Part shown: piece by piece, positions 35,730 through 49,075 of the stretch
How the letters are laid out: each line of letters opens with the position of its first letter
Position numbering within the stretch: position 1 is the stretch's first letter
The notes under the pieces: model-generated
Database searches by the model: none
What the model was told of the DNA's origin: nothing
The model's input: the letters and a program-made list of their open reading frames with translations, nothing else
Program-made: the position numbers and the translations under genes
NCBI GenBank assembly: GCA_950295325.1
Contig: OX485807.1
Location: forward strand, 27,997,666 to 28,061,665
DNA: 64,000 nucleotides
Origin: Polytrichum commune
Taxonomy: Eukaryota; Streptophyta; Polytrichopsida; Polytrichales; Polytrichaceae
Reading direction: 5' to 3'

Positions 35730-37768
35730 ACAACCCAGTGTGATAAAAGATTAGGGTCACATTAAATGTTTGAAAGTAAATATTAGAACAGTATTAGAGA
35801 AATTTAGGGTAATGGAAATTCATTCTGAGAATATATCAGGTATATTTCAAGCTTACTTCATAGCCCCCCTGAAAGTACCTTTACCTGAGGTGGTTCATAT
35901 CCCTACAAGGAAGTGGACCCCTGGTGCTTCCACATCCTGTTAAGTCACTCCAGTTTTAAACATGCGATAATCCCCTCTGGATACTCTTTTATGACTGGAG
36001 CCTAGTGTTCATCATTGAAGAGTAGGAGAGACAAAGTGCAAACATAACTAAATTAATCTAGTCTTACTGGTTTTGTCCAATGTCCTTCATAAAATATATG
36101 TTATTGAATAACTAAGCATTGTCAGTAAGATATTTCTGCTGTTTTTCTCTATGTTGAAATATAACCTTAGGTTACTCAATAAAACCCAACCTTTTGACCT
36201 GGGACAAGGTTTAGTATATCAAGAAAGCATAAATGAGTTGATTTTGATGGCTATCAGGCAGACGCCTTCATCAACAATGCTGAAAGGCTCTCAAGCTCTC
36301 GACAACTCAAGCGGTTGAAGTAATGTTAGACTGATACCCTTGACATTCATGGGTCTGGTAGGTGTAAATGAATGTCAATGTGTTGCCTTTAGTGATGATC
36401 CTTAGTTTCATTTACAGTAGCTTCTTCAGCAGACTTGTAATTGGTTTGGTATGACCCAAAATGTATCATCTACCAGAATAACTGTTGCATGTTCTGGTCA
36501 ATCAACATACATGTTGTACAGTAAACTCATTTAACAAGAGTATGCATGTTCTCTTATATTGGATCTATGTATTATGGTTCAGCCCTATGCAATTCAAAAT
36601 GTTTGGTTCTGGGTTCAGGGTTTAGGGTCTAGGAAAGCAGAATTGTTTTTATATTGACATGTGCTAACTTTCATATTGATTATCAAAGCATAGTTGTTTA
36701 ATTTTACTGAAACTACTGAACTGTAAAATGCAAATCTTGTTCTCAAAGGCATCTATTGGATTTCCTGAAGAGGGAGAATAAGAGTTTTTGTGGGGCGCAA
36801 TGAAAAATAAAATAAAATAAATTGCAGATATTTTATTTAGCCTCAATACTGTGTGTCAACTATTGAGAAGGTGTAAATGCAGGATGTCATCATAAGATTG
36901 AAAAGTGTACCAAATGTCACCAAATTATCACAACAGTGTGTGGTCCTTTACAATTGATGCTCTGTGCATTAAATCCAATAAATGCATCGAAATGTAAATT
37001 ATTGGTCCACATCCTGTGTGGGATGGTTGCATACCAGCATATTCCTTAACTTCCACCCCAAATTTTGTAATTAAATTTATGGTAAGTACACCTATAAAGG
37101 CCCTCTTAATCATGTCGTTGGAATCATTGGATTATCTTCATATTTGCCGGTTCTCACTGGTATTTGACACAGATTTTCAACACATCTTAACCCCTAAGTG
37201 CCTATGGACCATCTTTGGTCTCTCCTTCATACACAGCCACTTTGAGGGTAGCTCCAATGTGGTTGAGAATTTTGTTTCATAGGGTGAAAGCTTGAGATTT
37301 TATTAAGCCCACCTCATCACAATGAATCCAGTTGTTTTTTGTAATGATTTGTCAAAATTAGACACACCACATTTTGCAGTATAGCGGGGAGTGTAGCTAA
37401 TAACAAAGTACATTGACACAAATGATGATTTTTGGACACTTATGATAGTATTCTTTCTTTGCAACTTTTCATGATGCGTTATTCTTATGTATAGCCAATA
37501 ATTCTACTGAAAAAAATCTAACCTATATTTACGAGATTTTCCAAATGACGACCCTCTTATAATGTCCTAATAAATATAGTGAGCTTACTCTAAGCGCGAA
37601 GCGCATGGATTTGTGTACCAATCATGTGTGAACAATGAAGCATTTTTCTCCTAGATAGAAAACATACTTTTTTTTATGAAGTTCTTCAATTGCTCAAAAG
37701 TCATGTTAATTTTAGACAAGTATCTATGAGGGTTGCTTTTGGGTAAGAGTCCCAATTAGGCATACTTA
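35730..37768. other. Gene-free stretch after the CGR-like gene
   Basis: No readable gene on either strand; the start probably holds the CGR 3' UTR. Confidence 0.5.
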
Positions 37769-38192
37769 GGGTGAGTTTCCATGTGGACTGCTCACCCACT
37801 AGATTTTCAATGATAGTGGGTCGGAGGTGTTTGCATGTAGTTAAGTTGAAGCCGCCATCCAACCACATTCTGACAGTTTGCTAGAATGTGGAGGGCCATG
37901 AACATGGGCCGCTAGACTTCCATACGTCCACTAGAGAATCTTTAATCTACAAGTGCCAGTCACCAAAGGATTAAGCATGGTTACAAACTCAAGAAAACCA
38001 ATGTTGGTCTAGAACTCCATCCTTGATAACCAGGAGGAGGAGGTTGGCATGTGGGCCTGGACTTGAGAAGATAGGAGTAGCTAGTTGGCACATACGAACC
38101 CTACCCCACCATATTTCCCTCTACATTTGGGCAGGCTTGTCCTTATTCACACTAGAATCTAGTGGGCGAGTGGCCTACATGGAAACTCACCC
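37769..38192. mobile_element. MITE, GGGTGAG family
   Basis: The ends GGGTGAGTTTCCATGTGGAC and the complement of TGGCCTACATGGAAACTCACCC are inverted repeats. They are followed inward by CACCCACTAGATT and AATCTAGTGGGCG. TTA flanks both sides (37766-37768, 38193-38195). 424 bp, non-coding. Confidence 0.85.
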
Positions 38193-38513
38193 TTACCATA
38201 CACATACCGAATCCCGTTATCATAATGATAAGCTAAATTGGATCTCTAGTGTTAATTCCAATATCAAATCGACTTTCAAAATCGAAATTCAAAATTGTAT
38301 ATAATCCATAATGGTGTCACCAAATGGATGAAAGTATGCTGCTAAGCGAATACATTTATGGCCCATGCCTAAACTGTTGAGACTCAGGAATGGTTGACAT
38401 CTGAGAAGCTTTCCAAAGAAGCATTTGTTTTTGTTGTTTGTCCCTATTCCCTTGTCCTTACCCCAAATATTTTAAGATTGAAAAAAGAACAACATGCCTA
38501 TAGATCAATGGAT

Positions 38514-38704
38514 GGGGAGAACCGACCACTAAGTTAGTTTCAAATGAACCGATCAAGTTTGACAAATAACCGGTTGAAAGTTACGCATCATTTTAGAGGA
38601 ATCTATGGGACTATATCTCAAATGGAAATCGAAAGATCATAACATGTAACTGGTTGGATTTGGAAACATTAGGATTTTGACTAATTATGCCCCAAAATCT
38701 CCCC
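38514..38704. mobile_element. MITE, GGGGAGA family, single copy
   Basis: A 191-bp element from GGGGAGAACCG to CCCCAAAATCTCCCC. Its core is TCAAGTTTGACAAATAACCGG and ATCATTTTAGAGGAATCTAT, matching 24498-24716 in reverse complement. No clear target duplication. Confidence 0.75.
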
Positions 38705-38770
38705 AAAGACTACTACATATACATCAATCATTTGAGATTTTGAATTGTAAGGATTTTCATTCCTATCTTA

Positions 38771-39164
38771 GGGTCGGTTTACATGGAGTCCCAAGTCCTA
38801 AGTCCCAACTCACTTTAGGTCGATCCATGCAATCTAGGCCGTTGAGAGCATGGAAGTTGGGACTTACCACTTCACACGGGATCCCAGGTTGTAAGTGGGT
38901 ATGGCATGGATGCCTACATGGCAACACTTTTGGAGGTGAGGATTGGGTATTGTGTTGAGAGTTGGGTCCAACAAAAAGCCAGTCTCAACTTTCAACACAA
39001 GTCCCATGAATATTTTTTCATAAGATAATCAAGATCTGGCTTTAATGATAATTAGCCATATTTTAATGGTTTCTTGAGGCTCAAAAGTTGGGACTTGGCC
39101 TCCATGTTGGGACTTGCTAACAATGAGTGGGACTTGGGACTTGGGACCCCATATGAAGCAGCCC
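38771..39164. mobile_element. MITE, GGGTCGG family
   Basis: The ends GGGTCGGTTTACATGGAGTC and the complement of GACCCCATATGAAGCAGCCC are imperfect inverted repeats. They are followed inward by repeated CCCAAGTCC/GGACTTGGG blocks. TTA flanks both sides (38768-38770, 39165-39167). 394 bp, non-coding. Confidence 0.8.
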
Positions 39165-40933
39165 TTACATGCAATCATGTCCTCAACATAACATTACTCA
39201 ATGGTGTGGGCCCTCGAAACACAACACTGGGATGTTGAGAGCTCAGGTTGAATATGAGTCTCCGTGGACAACTTTTTGAGCATCCAAGAGTTATATTATG
39301 AGGGCCCACATAACGAGAGTTGGACACTAAGTAATATTATGAATCCAAGTTGCCATTAGTTGGTTGTGTTTGATGTGTCAAAACAAGGTAATGATCTCTT
39401 CCTTAACCCCATAATGCTCACATATCCCCAAATGGCACTCTTTGATTTTGATTTTGATTTAAATGTATACATTCAATGTAGTTCTGTTAGATGTCTCTTT
39501 CGTAACTTTCTTACTTAAAGTGGAGATTTCATGATAGACTTCTACATGCAAAAGAGTTATAGTTTGGAACATCTTCATAGATTGTAGGCGTATGGTTGAT
39601 GACTTTGACAAAGGTTGTATGTGATGTCATTATCTTAAGAATCTTGACATCAAGTTATTTTAAATTGAAATTACGATGCTTGTAAAGCTTGTTGAAGAAG
39701 AAGAACTCCAATCTCCGTAGGAGGCCATAGTGAATAGAGTGTCTGTTCGTAAAATATCCTTGGCCACGTCCTAAAGGACAATGGCGTTAGATGTGAAACT
39801 ACTTCACCCTTTGCAGGGAGTAGACACTACATTTAATCAAGAGTCATTAATAGTAACTAATAGCATGTAAATGTCATTAGTAGAAATCACTCAAGAACGT
39901 AGTACCGTTTAGAGAGTATGGTATAGTAGAAATTCATTTTATGGCAGATTTTGGAGGTTTGTGACAGGTTGTCGGTTCTCTAGTCTTCATTTAATATACA
40001 CCAGTATAGAATGTGCATATTGTGTGGCGATTATGTTGATTCGTTTGAATGTACTCTTGATTTTCATAACATGGAGTTTAAGTTTTGTTTCTAAATTTTC
40101 ATTGATGGGATGTGTGTTGTGGCTCTTGCACTTGCAACTATAATTGTATAGATGCGGTGTAAAAAAGATCATCCATAACTTTGTTGAGCTTGTTTGCAAA
40201 CACTTTGTTGCTCTTCTTGAGCCGCAATTATAACCAATTTCTTGACATAAAGTTTTAGAATACCTAAGTATAACATAACCTACAAGTCATAAAGTGATAG
40301 AACTCTCTTTCATGTTCACCTCTCTCATGGGATAGGGATTACTCGTGACTACATAAGCTCATCCATTGGGAAAAAAATGCATAAATTTATCTCATAGCCT
40401 TTAAATGTCCATATTTAGAATATTTGACTTCAGAAATGGCATCAAAAACCTCAAATTACTTTAACCATGCTCTAGTTGTAATGAATTAGCCCTCAACCTT
40501 GTAGGGGACTTGTTTTTCCTATAGTCCTTTCTTCTATGATGAATGAGTTTACATAGATGCCAAGTTCATTTCTCATGTACCCAAATGTTACAATTATGAG
40601 AGCCACATATTCAATAATAATGTTAAGCATTGGCATAATGAATGTAAATGGGATATACCAATTTTTGGCCGATTATAAGTTACATGTTGTTAAGAGATAT
40701 CACTTAGTTTTGCGCTATGGGTATTTGTGGGTGTCAAAATTTTAAATAACCGACTATTATTGATAACCGCCAAGTAGACACTTTCAAAATAATTTTATTA
40801 TTGAATGACCTTGAGATAGCCTTCTAGTTGTGTAGACACAATTTTCAATAATAGACATATCTTATCAATAATAGACACTTATCAATAATATCTTATCTAA
40901 GAATCCAATTGGTGTTTAATATGACAAGCATTA
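39165..40933. other. Gene-free stretch
   Basis: AT-rich, no readable gene. The short motif TCAATAATAGACA occurs twice near 40850-40880. Confidence 0.45.
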
Positions 40934-41555
40934 GGGCCACTTCACACACGAGCCAAGAGCCATGACCATGAAATAGTGAGGGCCAAAAAGAAAATGTCTA
41001 AAGGCTGTCCATGACCAATAATCTCATGCCACCTGGTGATATTTGGCTCATTGCATTTGGCTCGACACTAAGGGCCACCTCACACATGAGCCAAGAGCCG
41101 TGACTATTAAGTTCCGGGAGCCCAAAAGAAAGTGTCCAAAGGCCGTCCCAAGACACCTCCAAAATCATGTAGTGTGGTCACGGATCCTCAAGTGTAGTGT
41201 GAAAGCAGATGTGACATGGCCCTCAACCATTCGTGCAGGTCCTCACACATGATAAAATAGAATAAATCAACGGTTATGAGCGTTCGGAGTCCCATGGTCT
41301 CCTGGTTTTGTGTTAAGCCTACCTCCAAGAGGTGGTTTTTGAAAATAGTCCAAGTGACCATGAAACACGACCCATTGGATGCCATGTAAGTAGGAATCCA
41401 TGTAGACTCTACAGCCACCTTGCATTCACTTGTATACTCCATTGGTCCCTCAAGCATAGTGTGAAGTGAACTTGGACCGGCTCCGCCTTTTCAACAAATG
41501 AGAGTGCTTGAAGTGTAATGGTCCAGGGCTCTCAGTCTTGTATGTGAAGTCGCCC
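40934..41555. mobile_element. MITE, GGGCCACTT family, copy 4
   Basis: The ends GGGCCACTTCACACACGAGC and the complement of TATGTGAAGTCGCCC are inverted, with TTA on both sides (40931-40933, 41556-41558). A second left-end-like sequence (GGGCCACCTCACACATGAGC) starts near 41072, so the 622 bp may include a nested or duplicated copy. The family palindrome is present near 41310-41340. Confidence 0.83.
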
Positions 41556-42532
41556 TTAGTTGCATTATGTTCAAGGATTTATTTTAAGAGGATTATGTAT
41601 AGTTCAATAACTCAAAATTGAATAGAAAGAATAAAACCAAATAATGATTGAATATTTGACAACCAAGATTGGGAAAACTATCAACTATTGATTATATATT
41701 ACCTTCATAAACATGGTTACAAAATAAGTGTTTGATGAACAAAGTCCATAATTGAACTTATTGAGTTCTCCATAATTTTCACAAGTTGGAACGGTGATTA
41801 GTATAAGGACTTGATAACCGTTCAACATTAGATCATGCTTCTTAATGATGCAAGTAAGATCAACTTCTATATAGCTTAAGAATGCTATTGTATGAGCCGT
41901 GAGTAGCAAGGTTCGAAACCTTGAATCGAACCCTAACTTCTTTTAAGAACTGAGCTCCCTTTTGAGCTTTGTTTTGGGTCCAAACCCATGAGAATTTTCC
42001 TTCAAATCAATGCATGGTCATGCCAATTAGCGGTTTGAATATATTTTGGGGTTGGAATATCCCATGCCCTTGACTTGTAGCCTCAAACGCTCGTCTAAAA
42101 ACCAAGTTGGGTCTAATTCGAAACTCTTAACTAATAAGTTCACTTGGTTTCATTGGACCCTTGTCTTCGGACTCCCGGACCACCTAAAGCGACCATTGGG
42201 TTTTAACTTATGTTGCTCGAAGTTGAAGACAAAGTAGGAAGTCCCAAAATAAATACTAGTATAAAACAAGCACCCAATATGAATATTGGATGGGCAATCT
42301 TAACTCGGAATGCAAACTTGATGATATTATTCTAAAGACCAAGACAACAACCCATTGACTCACATGAACGAAAACGCAATGGTCAACACTCTTCACTTTT
42401 AAGGAGAAGGGAAGTTGGCATTTGATAACCATATATTGATCATGAAAAGCTCGACTTTATCCAAATCACATAATTGTCCAAAACTCATAGTTGTAATTGC
42501 ACTGGCCTCCTCGAGGACTCATTAATCACTCA

Positions 42533-43182
42533 TTTATAAGGCAGTGACGGTGAATGTGTCATGGAAAAATCTCAGCGGAGATTGACAAAAGTTGTCCTCA
42601 CTGTGGCCCGCAATCGGTGGAACCATTGGAGCATAGGTTCTTCAATTGTCCATTTGTTCAACAAGGGCAAGCGGTATGTTACTAACATCATGTGGCAACT
42701 CTTTGCCAAAAGAGGCAACCTTGGTCCCTGGAAATCCTTTTTAATGATGCAATGTCTCTTTGATAAACCTTTGTGCAAGGCACTGAAACGATTCAATTTA
42801 GTTGGTTCTTCCTGAGGAATGATCTTCCGTGGATTATTTGGCACCAATGGAACGATCCAGTTTTTAATTCTCTTCAATGGCCCATTGAGAAAACACATCA
42901 AGTTATTTGGGACCCCTTGATAGGATTATGGTAGAATTGAGTGGCAACAAACTCTCACGGACTTGAAAAGGCCCTTGATGTTGCTTACCAAGATGTCCTT
43001 AACGAATTTGATGCGATTTGCGACCCGGACTAACTTAGTAGTCACGTGAAAGGTTAGGCCCAAGATGAGCATTATTTGTTGATTTCCCCTCAGACTTTGT
43101 TGGTTTTCCCAATGTGGTTGTTTTCTTTTTCATTTTCTTGCAATAGAATTTTCAATTGTGCCAAAAAAAAACCAAAAAAAAA
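42533..43182 (+). mobile_element. 5'-truncated L1-type LINE fragment with zf-RVT remnant
   Basis: It is flanked by a 17-bp duplication (42516-42532 and 43183-43199, one mismatch) and ends in an A-rich tail (about 43163-43182). From 42593 a frame reads CPHCGPQSVEPLEHRFFNCP, the zinc-binding motif that follows the RT of plant L1-type LINEs. It continues with W-rich sequence (LPWIIWHQWNDPVFN) and is broken by stops. It is a dead, 5'-truncated insertion and unrelated to the larger LINE at 52 kb. Confidence 0.85.
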
Positions 43183-43199
43183 GACTCACTAATCACTCA

Positions 43200-45615
43200 C
43201 ATTCTAGTGGGTTTTTTTTTTTCTTACAACAAACAACATGTGATCTCTTGTGGGGATGTCCAAATTAGTCCCACTTTGTGTTTCTTTAACATGCCAAATG
43301 ATGGAGGTACAACCATATTCAATTGTTTTGTATAAGGTAGATGGGTCTTACATGGCTGTTTTTTTTCCGATTAGTCCTCTTCTCCTAGGATACGAAGCAT
43401 GTGATTACCTAGTACAAGATTGTTATCAAATCCAAACTGAGGCCATTGTCACTTTCAACATAATTTCTGGAACTCATATGAATATCTTATTCATTTTCAA
43501 TCCGATTTTTGTCGATGCTTCATTATAAGCTCGCTATTGCAAGACAAGTTTTCTTCGAGGAGATCTCATCGGTAGAAGGCGGGGGAAAACTAACCGAATA
43601 ACACCCACACGCCTTTTCCGTCATCAATGAGATTGATGACGGGAGTAGCCTAAGTTAGACCTACTCAAGTGTGTCTCACTTACACCGGCTTCTCAAATTT
43701 CACTTGCAAACAAAATCTGCAACACAAGTGATCTGCACTGAGGCCCATGCTTTTATGACACCAATTGGCTCCTCTGAACTGTGCAGGCTAGGGTAATAAG
43801 TTAAAGTAAATGCATGCGGTGATTCTAACAACGTACCGTTCCTCCACAGTTGCTTCATTGACTAAAACCCTTGTACAGTACATCCACAGTTCCCACAAAT
43901 GACAATATTTAAATCCCAGTTTGGAGTCGGAGAGTGTAGTGTAACTTGAATACTAGGTACTGCCCCCTATTCAGTACTTCTTACCCCCAGCCGATGATGT
44001 CTCCTATTAGGTTTTCGAGTTATTTTTGTAGACTTAATTTTGTTCTTTTCATTCATAACATAAAATACAATAAAAGTAACGTCCTTATCCAGGTACCGGC
44101 ATGAATGTGAACATGTTAGTTGTATGTTGATCACGGTTGATCGTGATGCGACACAGGGTGGTATGCCTCCGTTTGGGGGGTGGGTGGTTTTGGTCCTTTC
44201 AATCATATGAGCATTGTAATTAGCAAATTAGGTTACTTGCAGTTTGTGGGCTTGTTGGCAGTGCAAAGAGGATTCCAATGTATCGCCACGCGATGTGTTT
44301 GGACACTATAAGAATAAGTTATTAGCTTTCAAAGTGTCGATTACATTTGTGTTTAAAACTAACAGTAGATTTTCATGTTTGAAGCATGTTCATTTTGCAT
44401 GAGAGAACATAGGGGTCTTGTATTTTTAGTAAGGGTTATTATTGGGTGTAATTGCTATTTTCAGTCTTGGAGGTATCGAGAGAAGATTAGGCATTTGAAA
44501 TAGAAGCAGTATGGAGAATTATCGGGCTACTATGGTCATGATTCTTCATGATGAACTAATATTTAAGTATATCGAATAAATCGTTTCCAAAAATATCAAA
44601 ATATGAGAGTATTGTTTCTATTGTTGATGCATGCACATTGCAAAACAAAACACCTATTTGGGGAAAGAATATTAGAAGCATATCATATGAAGTTTGATTG
44701 ATTATATATACACTTTCATAGGCAATGTGGTCAAAACATCACTCATGTTGCTCACAATAACAATGTTCACATGTAACCAAATTGTGTTAACAACAAGAGA
44801 TACCGTTCACATCTAAGGCTACTTCATGTCAATTCTTTCATAGATATGCCGATAGAACTACACATACACAATTCCATCATGTCCATAAATCCAAGAATAG
44901 ATCTAGAGTTACTTAATACCTAGTTGACATTCTGGAAAAATTAGGTACTTCGAGTGATCCAAATGTATGTGTCAACTATCTCGTCAAAATTGGATCCAAG
45001 AGCCATAAAATTCACAAAAAATTATATCACATGTCAACTCCTTACATAACTTATAAGTCATAATATATTCAAACCCATTGTGGTCATTTATTTATGTTGC
45101 CCATCTAAGTCACACCCCACTTTTTACATGAGATCGATGCTTCTTGAATAATGCAAGGTAGTATGCATATGGTAGACACTTTGAGCATCAGGCAATGAGG
45201 TGGCTTGTAATAACATACATTTTCACACATCAAGAATTCCAATAAGATTGAAAAACACTTATGAAGGCGTTAATTGATTGAGGGATGGTTGTTCTCCATT
45301 AAGGGACCACAAATAGATGCCAGACTTGGGTCAATGAAGTTTGCCAACATTGGTCAATTCTACCTTACCTTGATCATGGTCCATGTTTGGAATCGAAGTT
45401 AGATACTCCGAGAGTGCAACACCTCAATTGACATGCCACTCTTGGTCTAAATGCCTTATCTGAAATCCATTTTAGTATAAAGATGGCAAAACCATGACCC
45501 AACCTATGTTATAACCCATCCTCATTTATCTGCTCACGGTGTGCTACGTTGTGGACTTGCCATGTGCGCATATAACTAAATTACGTCACCATGTGCCTCC
45601 ACTGCACCAAATATG
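43200..45615. other. Gene-free AT-rich stretch
   Basis: No readable gene. Contains a copy of the dispersed repeat at about 43365-43510 and a TIR-like end CCGAATAACACC near 43593. Confidence 0.45.
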
Positions 45616-45808
45616 ATATTTAGTGTTACTTACCATTCGGATTTACACGGTGCTATATCTTTTTACTATTGAAATTTTTTTACCAAGTAAAGTTGTCAAT
45701 GTTCTATAATGTTCAAACTACCAATTTAACATTTGTTGGTAAAATATGAGATGTATAGTAAATAGACATAGCATCGCGCAATTCCAAATAGTAAGTCACA
45801 CTAAATAT
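45616..45808. mobile_element. Small inverted-repeat element
   Basis: The left arm ATATTTAGTGTTACTTACC and the right arm, complement of GTAAGTCACACTAAATAT, pair over about 60-70 bp with mismatches across 193 bp. MITE-like, non-coding; no clear target duplication. Confidence 0.6.
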
Positions 45809-47839
45809 AATATTTAGTGTAGTATTTGTTTTTGAGGAAAAAACACAACGTATTATTCATGTCCATTATACACCCTTACTTTTAGGTGTCCAAAATAGGT
45901 CACAAACCAAAATAGGTGTGCACCTTAAATGCCATAAAAAGTGGCATCAATGACTTGGAGACTAGACATTCAATAGATGCCCCACATTGAATGCATAACA
46001 TATTCCAATTCAACGACTTAATTGGTAGAGCTAATTAAGGTAATATTGTATTGGCATGATGGCGACCGTGTAGCTTTGGAAGCCGGATGGAAGCGGTCAT
46101 TGATGTGCTTCATAAGAACCATTAAGTTAAAGTCATAACATGCCCGAGACTTGAGAGTGTCACATTTGAGAGTTATGAGCCAACGGCTCATGGTTGGTAG
46201 GAATCAAGTTAACCCTTAAATGTCGCCAAGGGCCCAAAGGGACTTTGGAGATGAATAAAATGACATTTTGTTGTTGTAAATTTCATTCTCTCTTTTTTCT
46301 TCTTAGAAAAGTAACTAGGTTAGTGAAATGGCTTATATTTCTAGTGAGGTTCTTTGATTAGGTAATTATTTTGAAATAGGGAAAATATATGATAAAGTGC
46401 ATGAAGGAATACAAGATACGGTTCTATACATTATCTAATTTTTAGTCCCGATTTTGGCCTATGGTTATATTTTTGTCCATCCTTCAACCTATGATGTACG
46501 TACCTCTCATACATAGTTTTCTTGTATATATTTATGAATATGCCAACCATGATGTTATACATTAATTTATGACATGCCAAGGTGTTAAATTTAGATTCCA
46601 ACTGTATGATTGTAATCCTTATTTGCTTTGCAACAACATTGTTTTTGTGTGAGCAACATTTGAGCTTTGAAAGTCACACATCTTTAGTCATGTTACTTTT
46701 AAGAAACACCTAGTAACCTCTTAAGAATTAACCCACAAGAGACAAGGAGTGCATGTTGGACAATTTCAACTAGTATCATAACATGGTGTTTATAAAGGTA
46801 TGTTGAGAATCGTCACAAAAAGAATAATTGTGAGGCCCTATTGATTGATCTCATTCATACGGTTATAAAAAGTTAACAAATAATTAAATAAATCAACCTC
46901 CCAAGTCAAATTTGGGAATATATACTTGAAGCATTCACCATAACCATAAGTATACATGTTTTGACAAAATTCTTGAAGTGATTGGCTAAATTCACAAACA
47001 CCATACGTTCTTCAAATGTCATGTGAGATGTGAACACTTCACGAGGCACAAAGGATGATTGTTTAATAAAATTTGTGATTGAACATTTAGAGATGATAGG
47101 CATTTTCATTGCCTACATTGCAGGGGGCTTGAGGCACTTAAAATATACCTAGCTTGCGCAAGATCTACTATGCTCTTTGGTTAAGTTCAACACTTAAGTG
47201 TGCCAAAAATGATTAAAGTCTATTTGGGGATTTTCTAATATGATATTACAAATGCTATGAATAGTTACATTAAAATATTCTTTTAGATATTGGGCTACAA
47301 AATTATCACAACTTGAACATGCTTGCAATTTTGGTTGATTATTTATGAATTTAATCCAAACATAGAGTATCCATTTGCAATTGAGGGTCTATTTTGAGAT
47401 GTTTGAGTTTTCAACCCCTACAATGACCCCAAGTTCTTTGCGTCTTGGTGGCAAAATACTCTAGACCGCCACCTCATCACATCATCAGGTCCCCCTCACC
47501 TTGACAATTGTAAAGTGTCATTAAGAGCTAAACGAGGACGCAAATTTTCTTGCATGTGTATGTTGCTTGTTGTAAGTGTTAACCAACTTTGGTGATTTGG
47601 GCAACACCCCATACCAGCATGCCTCAAAAATTATATCTAAATTCAATATGGGACAGAATCATCATCCAATTGATGAATTTTGACCACCTCTAGGTTGAAC
47701 ATGGTAGTTAGATGTGGTTTTCGTGACTTGTTATGTAGCACAAAGCATCACGTGACACTCCATTTAGATGCGACCCAACAATTGATATGGATCAATGATG
47801 CATAGTATGGGGTCACACTTTTCACACTTATAACTAATA
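45809..47839. other. Gene-free AT-rich stretch
   Basis: No readable gene or strong repeat seen on either strand. Confidence 0.5.
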
Positions 47840-47851
47840 TGTTCAGTCTAG
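47840..47851. repeat. Target-site duplication, left copy
   Basis: TGTTCAGTCTAG, repeated exactly at 49525-49536 after the LINE tail. Confidence 0.9.
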
Positions 47852-47853
47852 AC

Positions 47854-49075
47854 CTACTCAACACACAAATTAAACACCCCACTCTCCATAATAGTCACCC
47901 AGACCAAACCACACTCAACTCCATGGTAAAAATCCTTCAAGACCGTACACAACCAATCACACTATACAAAGTCAGAGCACACGTCAACATTGACGGTAAT
48001 GAAAAAGCGGATAAACTAACAAAAGACGGGTTAGAATTAGAACACATAATTGCCATCCACCCATACGAACATGCCCACGCCACCCCGTACTATTATCAAA
48101 AGGACGTCTGGGCCTCGATGGCAGATGTCCCAGACAAAGGCCCAGTAAGATTCTTAGAAGAAAAAAATTAAAATATATGATAGGGAAACCAATATAGCAA
48201 TCATGGCCACACAAACCCCCAACACGTGTAAATGGACAGAAAATATAGACATTGACAAAGAACTGTCCAACGAATTCTGGACAAATCCCTTAATCACAGA
48301 CAAACAAAAATCATGCTTTATTAAATTCCGCACAGGAACATACATGGGTGATGCTAGAAAACAATTGTTCTTCGGTCACCAGAGGTACCCCTCTATCACG
48401 TGCCCTATATGCAATTCAAATGATCCAGACACTTGGCTACATGTACTACTGAAATGTAACCAACAACATATACACTCACTACGAATTAAAAGACATAACA
48501 AAGCAGTCGGAGAAATTAGGAAGCTCCTAATCTCGTCCGAAAAATCCCGATGTTTTACTCTCATGAATGCCGGTACCTTCAATAATAATCCCCAAGAAAA
48601 TACTGTCCCCAATTGGCTACTCTCCTGCACATGTAACACACAAAGATGTCATTGCAACGCAAGATTTCGACCTGATATACTCTGCGTTAAAGGATTACCA
48701 TATCAAAATGACCCTCCCATTGACATTGACCCTAACCTCACCATACAATTTATTGAATTCACATATTGTAACGACAAATTCTCCCCAGAAGCAATAGAAG
48801 CAAAAAACAACAAATACAAACCATTGATTGATAGTATCGCTTCCAGAGGATGGAAAATCGAACCACTTATTGTCATCACAGCTGGGGCCCGAGCTACGGC
48901 CCACATCCCATCTGTGAAAATACTAGAAGAAAATCTCAAAATACCCATGGTTACTATCAAAAATACCTTTAAAAATATTAATACCATTGCAATACAATAT
49001 GCCATGTCCATCCTCCTCCATAAGAGGAGAATTGAAAACCACCAACCGCTCCCCCAAAACTTAGACCCTCCATAA
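47854..49075 (+). pseudogene. LINE ORF2 C terminus: RNase H end, CCHC finger, restriction-like endonuclease
   Basis: The frame 47839-48171 gives the end of RNase H (HVNIDGNEKADKLTKDG). A small indel near 48168 shifts it, and 48203-49075 continues to the natural stop. A CCHC finger lies at 48401-48457 (CPIC, x9, H, x4, C). A PD-(D/E)XK-type core follows: RPDIL at 48668-48682 with the Asp at 48674, IEFTY with the Glu at 48755, and KNNKY at about 48800-48815, then WKIEPLIVITAGARA. CCHC followed by RPD...E-x-T...KxxKY is the arrangement of the restriction-like endonuclease of R2-type LINEs. In the longer copy the same protein continues past 64000. Confidence 0.75.
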
